Part shown: positions 17,269 to 24,892 of the stretch, piece by piece | Position numbering within the stretch: the stretch's first letter is position 1 | Layout of the letters: each line of letters opens with the position of its first letter | Made by a program: the position numbers and the translations under genes | Notes under the pieces: generated by a model | The model's input: only the letters and a program-made list of their open reading frames with translations | Told to the model about the DNA's origin: nothing | The model's database searches: none | From: Burkholderiaceae bacterium | Lineage (GTDB): Bacteria; Pseudomonadota; Gammaproteobacteria; Burkholderiales; Burkholderiaceae | Direction of reading: 5' to 3' | Assembly (NCBI GenBank): GCA_947449305.1 | Contig: CANFRA010000014.1 | Coordinates: 1 to 32,909 of the forward strand | Length of the DNA: 32,909 nucleotides

Positions 17269-18710
17269 TTAGCCAAGATTTAATGGCCCCCATTATGTTT
17301 GGGGGCTTGATTGTATTTTTATTAATTGGATACCCAGCCGCTTTTTCACTTGGCGCTGTAGGCTTATTCTTTTCTTTCATTGGGATCGAAATGGGCATGT
17401 TCCAGCCCACTTTTTTGCAAGCATTGCCAGACCGAGTTTTTGGCATTCTTTCAAATGACTTATTGCTCTCGATCCCCTTCTTTACTTTCATGGGCGCGAT
17501 TCTAGAGAAGTGTGGATTAGCAGAAGACATGCTCGAAGGTTTGGGTCAGCTATTTGGTCCAGTCCGCGGTGGCTTAGCTTATGCCGTCATTATTGTTGGC
17601 GCAATTCTGGGTGCTATTACTGGAACCGTTGCCGCATCCGTAATTGCAATGGGCTTAATCTCCCTACCAATCATGCTGCGTTATGGTTACAACCCACGCG
17701 TAGCAACTGGTGTGATCGCCGCATCTGGAACAATTACTCAACTGATTCCACCATCACTCGTATTAATTGTGTTGGCTGATCAGTTAGGTAAATCTGTTGG
17801 TGATATGTATGCTGGAGCTATTGGGCCTTCCATCATTCAAGTAGCGCTGTTCTGTTTATTTATTTTCTTTTTATCCATTTTTAGACCGCAAGACGTACCA
17901 GCACTTCCACCGGAAGCGCGTCCAAAAATTAATTGGAAGTTATTCAAGAAAATTCTCTGGGGTATTGTTCCTTCCATTGCCCTCATCTTCTTAGTACTCG
18001 GAACGATTTTGATGGGTCTAGCAACACCAACTGAAGGTGGTGCGATGGGCTCAGTAGGAGCGCTAATTCTCGCGGCCATGAACAAGCGCTTACAAAAAAC
18101 TTTAGTTTGGGATGCAATGACCTCCACTATGCGTATTAACGCGATGGTGATCTTTATTCTGATTGGCTCTACTGTCTTTGGCTTAGCCTTCCGCGGTGTT
18201 GATGGGGACCTTTGGATTGAGCATCTCCTCTCAGGTCTACCCGGTGGCCAAGTAGGTTTCTTGATTGTGGTGAACTTGTTTGTCTTCTTCCTAGCCTTCT
18301 TCTTAGATTACTTTGAGATTGCCTTCATCATCATTCCACTGCTCGCTCCAGTTGCGCAAAAATTGGGAATTGACTTGATTTGGTTTGGCGTGCTTCTCGG
18401 TGCCAATATGCAAACCTCCTTCATGCATCCACCATTTGGATTTGCCTTGTTCTATCTACGAGGGGTCGCACCGAAATCGGTGAAGAGCTCGGATATTTAC
18501 TATGGAGCTCTGCCATGGGTTGGTTTACAACTGATTCTGGTGGCGATCATCATCTTCATTCCAGAAACAGTGACTTACTTTATTGATAAGCCCGCTATTG
18601 CAGTGGATGTCAACGCAATCTCAGTGGATCCATTAGCTGGTGTTGAGCAAAATGAGATCACGGTAGACTCTAGCGCAGATATCGAGCGGCAATTGCGCGA
18701 AAATAAATAA
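17265..18710 (+). CDS. TRAP transporter large permease (DctM)
   Basis: The 481-residue transport subunit of the TRAP system, driven by a sodium gradient in family members. It has a dozen hydrophobic segments and the DctM signatures FVLLIGYPAAFSLGAVGL-like N terminus, LLSIPFFTFMGAILEKCGLAEDML, GAILGAITGTVAASVIAMG, GTITQLIPPSLVLIVLADQ and GLATPTEGGAMGSVGALIL. The C terminus carries about 40 extra hydrophilic residues rich in Val, Asp and Glu (DKPAIAVDVNAISVDPLAG...) beyond the usual end. This tail is probably cytoplasmic and not essential for transport. The next gene follows after 39 bp. Confidence 0.93.
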   Translation: MISQDLMAPIMFGGLIVFLLIGYPAAFSLGAVGLFFSFIGIEMGMFQPTFLQALPDRVFGILSNDLLLSIPFFTFMGAILEKCGLAEDMLEGLGQLFGPVRGGLAYAVIIVGAILGAITGTVAASVIAMGLISLPIMLRYGYNPRVATGVIAASGTITQLIPPSLVLIVLADQLGKSVGDMYAGAIGPSIIQVALFCLFIFFLSIFRPQDVPALPPEARPKINWKLFKKILWGIVPSIALIFLVLGTILMGLATPTEGGAMGSVGALILAAMNKRLQKTLVWDAMTSTMRINAMVIFILIGSTVFGLAFRGVDGDLWIEHLLSGLPGGQVGFLIVVNLFVFFLAFFLDYFEIAFIIIPLLAPVAQKLGIDLIWFGVLLGANMQTSFMHPPFGFALFYLRGVAPKSVKSSDIYYGALPWVGLQLILVAIIIFIPETVTYFIDKPAIAVDVNAISVDPLAGVEQNEITVDSSADIERQLRENK

Positions 18711-18749
18711 TATAAAAATAGTGGCACAAAACAATAGAGGGGTTTTGCA

Positions 18750-20348
18750 ATGCAGGCAAAGTGGGGTATTCAAGGGATGGCGGTCGCACCGCATTCCCTT
18801 GCTTCTGAATCAGCGTTAGCAGTTTTAAGAGAGGGTGGTAATGCATTAGAGGCAATGGTTGCTGCTGCAGCCACTATTGCTGTTGTTTATCCCCATATGA
18901 ATTCAATCGGTGGCGACTCTTTCTGGGTCGTACATTCACCAGGTAAGGCAATGGGTGGCATTGATGCATGCGGTGCCGCTGCTGGTTTGGCTAGTAAGCA
19001 ATGGTATGCAGATCGTGGCATTACTAAAGCGATTCCATTTCGTGGACCCGTTGCAGCCAATACCGTTGCCGGCACAATCTCTGGATGGGGCGCTGCACAT
19101 AAGCTATCTAAACAAGGCCTAGGCGGCAAGATTCCTTTATCTCGTTTATTAGCTGATGCGATTCATTATGCGGAAACTGGTGTGCCAGTCACTTACAGTC
19201 AATCAAGCTTGACTGACAAGAAGCGTGCAGAGCTTAGTGCTATTCCAGGTTTTTCCAAGACCTTCTTAGTGAATGGTAAGGCACCGGCTGTTGGTAGCAT
19301 CTTCAAACAAGAACGTCTAGCGAAAACTTTGCGCCAGATTGCAAGCAAAGGTACGAATGATTTTTATCGTGGCGATCTTGCTAACCTACTAGCAAAAGAG
19401 CTTACTGATATTGGAAGTCCATTGCGCTTAAGCGATCTTGCGCGGCATCAGGCAAAACTCATTGATCCACTCGAGCTCAAGCACAGCATGGCCAAGGTGT
19501 ACAACATGGTGCCGCCAACTCAGGGTGTGGTGTCATTGATGATTATTGGCATCTTAGATCAATTGAACTTAAAACGCTTTAAGGTCGACAGCACTGAGTA
19601 TGTGCACCACTGTGTTGAGGCAACGAAGCAGGCATTTAAAATTCGGGATCAGTTTGTCACAGACCCTGCTTACATGACAAAAAATGCACAGTCATTTTTA
19701 TCCCCTGCGTTTCTGAAAAAACTGGCAAAAAATATTAATCCCAAAAAAGCCTTACCTTGGGGCCAGGGCAAAGGCCCGGCAGATACCATCTGGATGGGCG
19801 TGATTGATGGCGATGGCAACTGTGTCTCTTTCATTCAAAGTATTTATCACGAGTTTGGCGCTGGCATTGTTCTGCCTAAGTCTGGTGTCAATTGGCAGAA
19901 CCGTGGCTGTAGTTTCTCTTTGGACCCTAAAACGCTGAACCATCTCGAGCCTTATCGCAAACCCTTCCACACACTCAATCCCGCGCTGGCTTTATTCAAA
20001 GATGGTCGCTCAATGGTGTACGGAACTATGGGTGGCGATGGCCAACCTCAAACACAATGCGCGCTATTTACACGCACCGCTACTTATGGACTTGATCCAC
20101 AAGATGCTATTAGCCGTCCACGTTGGTTGCTGGGAAGAACTTGGGGTCAAACCAGTGATAGTCTCAAACTAGAATCTCGCTTTAGTCCATGGGTTGCAAA
20201 AGAATTACATGCCATGGGTCATGAAATTGAGATGTTGGACTCTTTTGACGAGACTGTAGGTCACGCTGGTTGCATCATTCGTGATCCATCCGGCACATTA
20301 CGCGGCGGCTGGGACCCACGGAGTGATGGGGCTGTTAGCGCGTTTTAA
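18750..20348 (+). CDS. gamma-glutamyltransferase-family Ntn hydrolase, cytoplasmic (possible amidohydrolase)
   Basis: A 532-residue member of the gamma-glutamyltransferase superfamily, which self-cleaves to expose an N-terminal Thr nucleophile. Thr346 in ADTIWMGVIDGDG aligns with the nucleophile of GGT, but the residues after it are I-W instead of the classical T-H. The oxyanion-type glycine motif is MGGDGQPQ (427-434) in place of GSPGG. There is no signal peptide, so unlike true GGT it should act in the cytoplasm. The DTxWMGV and FIQSIYHEFGAG pattern is what I recall from GGT-like amidases such as oxamate amidohydrolase HpxW; that subgroup call is from memory. A GAGGGG ribosome-binding site supports the start. 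Being in the TRAP operon suggests it acts on the imported compound. Confidence 0.85.
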   Translation: MQAKWGIQGMAVAPHSLASESALAVLREGGNALEAMVAAAATIAVVYPHMNSIGGDSFWVVHSPGKAMGGIDACGAAAGLASKQWYADRGITKAIPFRGPVAANTVAGTISGWGAAHKLSKQGLGGKIPLSRLLADAIHYAETGVPVTYSQSSLTDKKRAELSAIPGFSKTFLVNGKAPAVGSIFKQERLAKTLRQIASKGTNDFYRGDLANLLAKELTDIGSPLRLSDLARHQAKLIDPLELKHSMAKVYNMVPPTQGVVSLMIIGILDQLNLKRFKVDSTEYVHHCVEATKQAFKIRDQFVTDPAYMTKNAQSFLSPAFLKKLAKNINPKKALPWGQGKGPADTIWMGVIDGDGNCVSFIQSIYHEFGAGIVLPKSGVNWQNRGCSFSLDPKTLNHLEPYRKPFHTLNPALALFKDGRSMVYGTMGGDGQPQTQCALFTRTATYGLDPQDAISRPRWLLGRTWGQTSDSLKLESRFSPWVAKELHAMGHEIEMLDSFDETVGHAGCIIRDPSGTLRGGWDPRSDGAVSAF

Positions 20349-20352
20349 ACCT

Positions 20353-21021
20353 ATGAAACCAAAGCTATATAGCTACTGGCGTAGCTCAGCCGCTTTCCGT
20401 GTTCGTATTGCTTTAAAGCTTAAGGGCATAGACTACGAAGTTATTCCAATTCACCTTGGCAAAAATGGTGGAGAACAACTGTCTGAGTCTTATCAAAATA
20501 AAAATCCCAATCGTCTCGTGCCGCTATTAGAAGATGGAAAAAATAGTATTCATCAATCGCTCGCCATTATTGAATACTTAGATGAAATTCAAGCCAAACC
20601 AGCTTTACTCCCAAGCTCACCAATAGATCGTGCCTGGGTGCGATCATTGGCCATGGATATGGCGATTGATATTCATCCTATTAGTAACTTGCGGGTACTG
20701 CGCTACTTGATAAAAGAATTTGGGGCAAGCAATGAGGTGAAGGATGCTTGGTATCAACATTGGATCAAGCTAGGATTAACGAGTGTTGAAAAGCAACTCA
20801 GCACTGATAAGCGCCGTGGCCGTTTTGCCTTTGGTGGTCAGCCCGGTCTGATTGATGTTTGCTTAGTGCCACAACTCTTCAATGCTCTCAGTAGCAAAAT
20901 GGATATGAGTCACTACCCGACTCTGATGCAAATATTGGATGAATGCATGAAACTACCTGCATTTATAGACGCCTCTTGGGAAAAGCAAATAGATGCAGAG
21001 GGACCAAATCCCTTTAGTTGA
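20353..21021 (+). CDS. maiA: zeta-class glutathione S-transferase (maleylacetoacetate / maleylpyruvate isomerase type)
   Basis: A 222-residue protein. The N-terminal thioredoxin-like domain has the zeta-class motif SSAAFRVRIAL (11-21), followed by YQNKNPNRLVPLLEDG and QSLAIIEYLDE. The C-terminal helical domain has DIHPISNLRVLRYL, a hallmark of maleylacetoacetate isomerases. Such enzymes use glutathione to isomerise cis double bonds in tyrosine, homogentisate or gentisate catabolism. I chose the ATG at 20353, four bases after the ggt stop, because the longer frame (from 20281) would overlap ggt by 68 bases without matching the family. No ring-cleavage dioxygenase or fumarylacetoacetase lies near, so the true substrate is open. 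It ends with an 8-bp overlap with the convergent reductase gene. Confidence 0.88.
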   Translation: MKPKLYSYWRSSAAFRVRIALKLKGIDYEVIPIHLGKNGGEQLSESYQNKNPNRLVPLLEDGKNSIHQSLAIIEYLDEIQAKPALLPSSPIDRAWVRSLAMDMAIDIHPISNLRVLRYLIKEFGASNEVKDAWYQHWIKLGLTSVEKQLSTDKRRGRFAFGGQPGLIDVCLVPQLFNALSSKMDMSHYPTLMQILDECMKLPAFIDASWEKQIDAEGPNPFS

Positions 21022-21958
21022 TTTTGGATTCCATCATTTTTACCAAGGCATAAACGGATTCGTTATAGGGTGTCGGAACTCCATAGCGCTTACCCAATTC
21101 AACAATGTATCCATTTAAAAAATCTATCTCGGTCATTTTTCCTCTCGCCAAATCCTGAGCAGTTGAGGAAACCTGTGTCACCATCGTCTTTGCAATCGAC
21201 TCGTTTGCAGCAAGCGCCTCTGACATACTGATCTTGACATCTTCAAGCGCAGCAATAGCAAGAAACTCTTTGGTAATTTCTTCAATTAGCTTCACAATCT
21301 CGGGAGACTTCACCATCTCCCCATAGGAAATCTGACCAATTCCTGAAATCGCATTAAAGGAACAGTTCACCAAAAACTTAAGCCACATATCTCTTTTAAT
21401 CTGTGGCGCAATCGAGCATGGAACGCCCGCCCCTTCAAACAACCTACAAATTTCACTGAGGTGTTGATCATCGGCAGGAGAGGTAATGCTAAGACTCCCA
21501 ACCAGGAGTTCGCCGCGACCATGATGCTTCATAGTTCTTTGACCAATCATCCCTGCAGCAACATAAACCACTGCTGCATAAACCGGATTAGCAATCATTT
21601 TGCAGGCAATATCAATATTTGCCACTCCATTTTGGAGGCTTAAGATCACTGCCTTGCTTGGCAAAACAGATTTAATTTGTGCAAGCGTACGCTCGGTATC
21701 AAGCGACTTCACACTCAGTAAAACTAAATCAGCATCCTTCAGGGTGGAAAGATCAGAACTGGCTTTAACTCTCACTGTTTCATGAAATGCCTTGCAATCC
21801 ATTTCTAAGCCAGATGCATTCAAGGCCTCTATACGCTCAGGTCTTGCAAGAAAAGTAACATCATGATGGGCGCGAGCTAGCATGCCACCAAAGTAACACC
21901 CAACTGCACCCGCACCTAAGACGTATATTTTTTGATTACTTGGTGTTTTATAAATCAA
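21014..21958 (-). CDS. ketopantoate reductase family protein (PanE/ApbA-like)
   Basis: A 314-residue NAD(P)-dependent reductase. The Rossmann motif GAGAVG lies at 15-20, and the second domain has MWLKFLVNCSFNAIS with Lys194 and Asn198, the catalytic Lys and substrate-binding Asn of 2-dehydropantoate 2-reductases. The family also contains paralogues acting on other 2-oxo or 2-hydroxy acids, and its place in a Rieske-oxygenase cluster suggests such a role here rather than pantothenate synthesis. The start is probably the TTG at 21958, since no ATG lies before the Rossmann motif; it overlaps the end of the ferredoxin gene by 11 bp, implying coupled translation. Confidence 0.82.
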   Translation of the reverse strand: MIYKTPSNQKIYVLGAGAVGCYFGGMLARAHHDVTFLARPERIEALNASGLEMDCKAFHETVRVKASSDLSTLKDADLVLLSVKSLDTERTLAQIKSVLPSKAVILSLQNGVANIDIACKMIANPVYAAVVYVAAGMIGQRTMKHHGRGELLVGSLSITSPADDQHLSEICRLFEGAGVPCSIAPQIKRDMWLKFLVNCSFNAISGIGQISYGEMVKSPEIVKLIEEITKEFLAIAALEDVKISMSEALAANESIAKTMVTQVSSTAQDLARGKMTEIDFLNGYIVELGKRYGVPTPYNESVYALVKMMESKIN

Positions 21959-22235
21959 GGACCAGTGTTCCGCTCTTGATATGAGAGATACAGGGGGTTA
22001 AATACTCCTGATGCTCAGCATCACTCAAAATACAATCACCATGCTCTACATCACCACTGATATATCTTGTCTTACAAGTTCCACATAAGCCTGATTGACA
22101 TGAGGTGGGTATCTCAATACCTGATCTTGCCAAAGCATCGATCAGCGACTCGGCTCTCGTGACACTTATTTTTTGGCCAGTACTCTGAACCTCGATCACC
22201 AACTCTTCAGAGTCCACGCTAGAAATGTTATTCAA
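21948..22235 (-). CDS. plant-type [2Fe-2S] ferredoxin
   Basis: A 95-residue soluble ferredoxin. Cluster ligands are Cys46, Cys51, Cys54 (CQSGLCGTC) and Cys82 (TPCIS), the C-x4-C-x2-C...C pattern of plant-type and oxygenase-reductase ferredoxin domains. It resembles the C-terminal ferredoxin domain of phthalate or vanillate oxygenase reductases but is not fused to an FMN/NADH domain. It probably carries electrons to the Rieske oxygenase upstream. The start appears to be TTG at 22235, with GGAG about 12 bases before it. A GTG seven codons in (22217) is the alternative. Confidence 0.88.
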   Translation of the reverse strand: MNNISSVDSEELVIEVQSTGQKISVTRAESLIDALARSGIEIPTSCQSGLCGTCKTRYISGDVEHGDCILSDAEHQEYLTPCISHIKSGTLVLDL

Positions 22236-22259
22236 TTTTTTGTCTCACTCCACAAAAGA

Positions 22260-22281
22260 ATGGGCTGCGATTGCAGCCCAT
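22260..22281 (-). terminator. hairpin between Rieske and ferredoxin genes (terminator or attenuator)
   Basis: A perfect 9-bp stem ATGGGCTGC (22260-22268) / GCAGCCCAT (22273-22281) with a 4-base loop. On the minus strand it is followed by TCTTTTGTGG, a moderate T-rich run. It lies 18 bases after the Rieske stop and 24 bases before the ferredoxin start, inside the apparent operon. Confidence 0.65.
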
Positions 22282-22298
22282 CTCTTCTAATCTATTAA

Positions 22299-23855
22299 TT
22301 AATGCTTAAATTGTGCTTTTGCAGTTTGCTCAAGCGCTTCCATCTTTTGCTTTACGAAGTCAGTGCGCTCTTTGCCTTTATACTGCTCGCTCTCGGTGAG
22401 AATCGCAATTACACCTTTAGCCACAAAGCGTCTTTGCGCTACCTCCTCCTCAGTAGTGGCACCAATTGGCAATTCAAATACAGTGCCAGAGCAATAGCTA
22501 TTGGGCGCACCATTCAATTCCTTTAACCACTCAGAAAAAGATTCTGCACTTGCCGCTGGATTAGAACCACGAATGGCATCCCGCAACATCTTCCTAAATA
22601 AATAAGGGCCCGCATCAAATTTAGTAGGATTCTCTAGAGCATGGATTGCGATCGGCCTTTGACTAATAATGGCCTCGTAATCACCAGGTGCATATTGAGC
22701 CATCTTGTAATTGGAGCGCGCTCTGTGATCACTAGGAATGTCCACAATATCGTTAATGGAGTGCTTACCAAAACGCTCGGCCCTTCTTAAAGCAACCTGG
22801 CCGTCCAAAAAGTCGATTGATTCATATCCGACCAGCTCTTTTTGTCCGATTCCACGAGTATCAATACCGGGACCCATCACACGCCAGCCAATCATCTTGC
22901 TATTGAAGTCATCAACTGGAACTGTCCAGCGAATAATGTGAAAGCGGCTGAATAGCTTCTTATTAGAGCCATCTTCAGAAGTGTAGGCATGCAAGCTGAG
23001 GTTTGGTAACACTTGATGTTGAACACGAATAAACAATTTATCGTTGTTGACACGACGCGCACCAGAACAAGCTAAGCCTCGCCCACCATGAATTGGCACA
23101 AACTGCATATCCGGGTGCACTTCCATTGTTGGAGAACCTACCTCATCAAAGGTCGTACCTTGAAAGTGGCCGCCTACTACGTTTTTGGCAGCGTGTAATT
23201 CAGCTGTATGAAAGTTATCTGCAGCATTGTCTTGAACTTGCAACCAATTGCAGTGCTGGAAATTACTATAAGGAACAAGCTCATCGCCAGGGGCTACTGT
23301 GAAATCAGACTCCCACTCTGGGAAAGGCGGCTCTTTATCAGGAGGGCCCATATAGGCAAAGACTAAGCCATTTCTTTCGAAAGCTTTATAGGCGCCCTGT
23401 TGAATGGAGCAGGCATATTTTTTTGCTTCTGCTTCTTCACCTTTGGGAAATGGTGCATTCAAACAAGTGCCATCTACATCAAATACCATGCCGTGATAAC
23501 AACACTTAATGCCATGCTCTTGAATCTGTCCGTACTCTAGTGAAGCACCACGATGAACGCAGTGTGCATGTAATACGCCAATGCGGCCACTACCATCACG
23601 AAACGCTACCAACTCTTCACACAGGATAGTTAAAAATTTTGGTGTGTCGGTTAGTTCAATTGACATGCAAACTGGATGCCAAAAGCCGCGCATGTACTCG
23701 CCTGTTGGTGTGCCAGGGCCAACCTCTGTGAGCTCAGGATCATGTCCTGGCACTTTATTGGTGTAGTAGCCACCATAAGGAACTAATTTCTTAGGCGTTG
23801 TGGATCCTGCCGATGCGCCGACCTTTTTCTCCGCTTGTTCCTGTTTACTTGTCAT
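22299..23855 (-). CDS. Rieske non-heme iron aromatic oxygenase, alpha subunit type
   Basis: A 518-residue oxygenase. The Rieske [2Fe-2S] centre ligands are Cys99-x-His101 (HCVHRG) and Cys118-x2-His121 (CCYHGM). The mononuclear iron site has the D-x2-H-x4-H pattern: Asp213 bridging to the Rieske centre, His216 and His221 in ADNFHTAELH. The length and layout resemble single-component-type alpha subunits (phthalate 4,5-dioxygenase or carbazole/vanillate-like groups), though it is longer than most of these and no beta subunit is present. An AGGAG eight bases before the ATG supports the start. It lies 46 bp after the class II aldolase gene. The substrate is unknown; hydroxylation or O-demethylation of an aromatic acid is plausible. 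Confidence 0.9.
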   Translation of the reverse strand: MTSKQEQAEKKVGASAGSTTPKKLVPYGGYYTNKVPGHDPELTEVGPGTPTGEYMRGFWHPVCMSIELTDTPKFLTILCEELVAFRDGSGRIGVLHAHCVHRGASLEYGQIQEHGIKCCYHGMVFDVDGTCLNAPFPKGEEAEAKKYACSIQQGAYKAFERNGLVFAYMGPPDKEPPFPEWESDFTVAPGDELVPYSNFQHCNWLQVQDNAADNFHTAELHAAKNVVGGHFQGTTFDEVGSPTMEVHPDMQFVPIHGGRGLACSGARRVNNDKLFIRVQHQVLPNLSLHAYTSEDGSNKKLFSRFHIIRWTVPVDDFNSKMIGWRVMGPGIDTRGIGQKELVGYESIDFLDGQVALRRAERFGKHSINDIVDIPSDHRARSNYKMAQYAPGDYEAIISQRPIAIHALENPTKFDAGPYLFRKMLRDAIRGSNPAASAESFSEWLKELNGAPNSYCSGTVFELPIGATTEEEVAQRRFVAKGVIAILTESEQYKGKERTDFVKQKMEALEQTAKAQFKH

Positions 23856-23901
23856 TGATGCTGCTCCTGTGGATTAACTAGCTATATCTAAAACTATTCA
23901 A

Positions 23902-24741
23902 TTACTCAAACATATCTGGCTGGTTTTCTTTTAGATAACCCCAGATTGGCTGGAAATGTAACCAACCAATATACTCGCTGCCCACGTGTTCACGGCTATA
24001 ACGCGCGGTTTCTGGTGTTAACAACACAGGCTTAATACCCGTAGCCTCAACCATCATTTGCTGTTTGCAACAACGCTCTAAAGCAATAAACCAGAATGCT
24101 GCAGCCTCAATACTATGACGACTGACTGTTAATAAACCATGATTGCGGTGAATAATCGCTTTCACTTTTTTCAATGAACCTGCTACGTTGTAACCTGAAT
24201 TATCCTCAACTGCTACTTGACCAGCTTGTTCTGCTAAAACCATATGGTCCTCAAAGAATGCTGCGGCATCTTGAGAGATTGGATCTAATGGTTTACCTAG
24301 TGCTGCAAATGCTGTTCCATAGACTGTATGTGCATGACACATAGCTACGATATCAGGATGTTTTTCATGAACTGCTGCGTGCAACACAAATCCCGCGCGA
24401 TTCAATGCATGCTTACCTTCCAAAATATTGCCTTCATGGTCGGCCAAGATTAAGTTTGACACTTTCACTTGATCAAAGTGCACTGCCATTGGATTAGTCC
24501 AATACAGATTTGGATGCTCTGGATCGCGAACCGTTAAATGTCCCGCAAATCCATAGTCAAATTTTTCTAGAGCAAATGCTCTGCATGCAGCAACCAATCG
24601 CTCCTTGAGATGCTGACGCTCCTCAGCAAAATTATTAAACTTTGGCTGGTAGGGAAAAATCTGGGATTTGTCTTCAGGTTGATAAATTGACTCTCTATCG
24701 CCCAAGTCCAATTTACGTTCTTTTTCCATTACTGCAGCCAT
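23902..24741 (-). CDS. class II aldolase/adducin family protein
   Basis: A 279-residue protein of the zinc-dependent class II aldolase/adducin fold. Visible are FDYGFAGHLTVRDPE near residue 62-76, HAAVHEKHPDIVAMCHAH (His136 and His138 as metal ligands) and IIHRNHGLLT with His201 as the third. Family members include sugar-phosphate aldolases and decarboxylases of aromatic acids such as dihydroxyphthalate, which would fit a Rieske-oxygenase neighbour. I chose the ATG at 24741, preceded by AAAGGA at six bases; the longer frame from a TTG at 24792 has no ribosome-binding site. It is the first gene of the minus-strand cluster and is divergent from the LysR gene. Confidence 0.87.
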   Translation of the reverse strand: MAAVMEKERKLDLGDRESIYQPEDKSQIFPYQPKFNNFAEERQHLKERLVAACRAFALEKFDYGFAGHLTVRDPEHPNLYWTNPMAVHFDQVKVSNLILADHEGNILEGKHALNRAGFVLHAAVHEKHPDIVAMCHAHTVYGTAFAALGKPLDPISQDAAAFFEDHMVLAEQAGQVAVEDNSGYNVAGSLKKVKAIIHRNHGLLTVSRHSIEAAAFWFIALERCCKQQMMVEATGIKPVLLTPETARYSREHVGSEYIGWLHFQPIWGYLKENQPDMFE

Positions 24742-24776
24742 GTGAATTCCTTTTTTTAAGTGAAGCGAATTTGGTG

Positions 24777-24794
24777 TTTTGAGAAAACTCAAAA
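24777..24794. promoter_or_regulatory. candidate operator dyad near the aldolase promoter
   Basis: Perfect 7-bp inverted repeat TTTTGAG / CTCAAAA with a 4-base centre, about 36 bases upstream of the aldolase ATG in the divergent region. The position fits a regulator site or part of the promoter region. The binding protein is unknown, but the divergent LysR protein is the natural candidate. Confidence 0.4.
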
Positions 24795-24859
24795 GATAAC
24801 TAAGCCGTAATCATCGGCTTTCCCAAGGGTTTTGACAAACGATAACTATTCATAGATAG

Positions 24860-24892
24860 ATGAATGAAATTCATGTATATTATATTTACATG
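24860..24892. promoter_or_regulatory. candidate autoregulatory dyads over the LysR start
   Basis: A near-palindrome ATGAAATTCAT (24864-24874) overlaps a second dyad CATGTA (24872-24877) / TACATG (24887-24892) with a 9-base AT-rich spacer. The second arm contains the likely start codon of the LysR gene. A TTGACA hexamer lies at 24832-24837. The arrangement would let the regulator repress its own synthesis. Confidence 0.4.

Noticed and set aside
20281..20352. Longer N terminus for the zeta-class GST
   Set aside because: The extra 24 residues overlap the end of the hydrolase gene and do not match GST N termini, which begin right before the first strand at 20353.
24742..24792. Longer N terminus for the class II aldolase-like protein from a TTG
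   Set aside because: No ribosome-binding site precedes the TTG, and the ATG at 24741 has a good AAAGGA site; the extension also runs through the TTTTGAG dyad.
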